Positions 6,649 to 6,744 of a stretch of DNA of 6,744 nt are shown here, one piece after another. The notes beneath the pieces are model-generated. The model saw nothing but the letters and a program-made list of their open reading frames with translations. It did no database searches and had not been told where the DNA came from. Source of the stretch: Bacteroidota bacterium (lineage in GTDB: Bacteria; Bacteroidota; Bacteroidia; UKL13-3); the NCBI GenBank assembly GCA_947449515.1, contig CANFSD010000093.1, forward strand, positions 1 to 6,744. Direction: 5' to 3'. Every line of letters begins with the position of its first letter. Positions within the stretch are counted from its first letter, which is position 1. A program made the position numbers and the translations under genes.

Positions 6649-6670
6649 CCCCGGAAAAGGAGAACCGGGG
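6649..6670 (+). promoter_or_regulatory. GC-rich stem-loop in the rpsP leader
   Basis: CCCCGG (6649-6654) and CCGGGG (6665-6670) are perfect reverse complements and form an all-G/C 6-bp stem with a 10-base A/G loop (AAAAGGAGAA). It ends 20 bases before the rpsP ATG and is followed by an unstructured A/T-rich run. It is not followed by a T-tract, so it is unlikely to be a terminator. If transcription starts near 6650, the stem lies at the extreme 5' end of the mRNA, where it could protect the transcript or act as a ribosomal-protein leader. The loop contains AGGAG, but that lies too far from the start codon (about 28 bases) to act as a ribosome binding site. Confidence 0.55.
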
Positions 6671-6690
6671 ATTAAAATAAAAAATTAGAT

Positions 6691-6744
6691 ATGTCAGTAA
6701 AAATCAGATTACAACGTCATGGACGTTCTAAATCACCTTTTTAC
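6691..6744 (+). CDS. rpsP: 30S ribosomal protein S16, N-terminal fragment (cut by window end)
   Basis: Only the first 18 codons are present, reading MSVKIRLQRHGRSKSPFY. This is the conserved N-terminus of ribosomal protein S16, a small-subunit assembly protein that binds 16S rRNA. The RLQRHG form is the one usual in Bacteroidota (RLARRG-type is common elsewhere), which supports the phylum assignment. The ATG at 6691 is preceded by an A/T-rich leader without a Shine-Dalgarno at normal spacing. In many bacteria rpsP is followed by rimM and trmD, but what follows here is outside the window. Confidence 0.95.
   Translation, partial: MSVKIRLQRHGRSKSPFY

Noticed and set aside
1..6744. Search for a mobile element, CRISPR array, toxin-antitoxin pair or defence system.
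   Set aside because: No terminal inverted repeats, integrase or transposase motifs, spaced repeats or defence domains are visible; the genes are uniformly housekeeping-like in composition.

Overview
The window reads as an ordinary chromosomal stretch of a Bacteroidota bacterium. The base composition is AT-rich and starts are preceded by A/T-rich leaders without good Shine-Dalgarno sequences. Promoter-like matches follow the Bacteroidota pattern TTTG / TAnnTTTG. The S16 N-terminus carries RLQRHG, typical of the phylum, and a bacterial GH3-family enzyme and a DUF1569/DinB-like protein are both common there. The class cannot be fixed from this sequence alone. I see no mobile element, CRISPR array, tRNA, rRNA or obvious defence system.

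Layout. (1) Positions 1-3576, plus strand, hold a three-gene run: the C-terminal part of a GH3-family acyl-adenylating enzyme (cut by the window start), dxr (second step of the MEP isoprenoid pathway) and rseP (site-2 intramembrane protease). Gaps are 7 and 35 bases, so this is probably one operon. (2) Positions 3569-4144, minus strand, hold tag (3-methyladenine DNA glycosylase I). Its 3' end overlaps the 3' end of rseP by 8 bases. (3) Positions 4145-4238 are a divergent control region between tag and purB, containing a perfect 16-bp palindrome and promoter-like boxes. (4) Positions 4239-6594, plus strand, hold purB (adenylosuccinate lyase), an unrecognised predicted lipoprotein that overlaps purB by 4 bases (ATGA), and a DUF1569/DinB-like protein 2 bases further on; this is a tight, probably co-transcribed set. 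(5) Positions 6595-6690 are the control region of rpsP, with a good promoter match and a GC-rich hairpin predicted to lie at or near the 5' end of the mRNA. (6) rpsP (ribosomal protein S16) begins at 6691 and runs off the window.

Functionally these are housekeeping genes: isoprenoid precursor supply, envelope proteolysis, alkylation repair, purine synthesis and translation. They sit beside two poorly characterised passengers, the lipoprotein and the DUF1569 protein. The points most worth a second look are non-coding: the palindrome between tag and purB and the hairpin leader of rpsP. In coding sequence, the Glu-to-Asp change in the Tag base-recognition pocket is worth a look. I found no convincing evidence of a new multi-gene system here.
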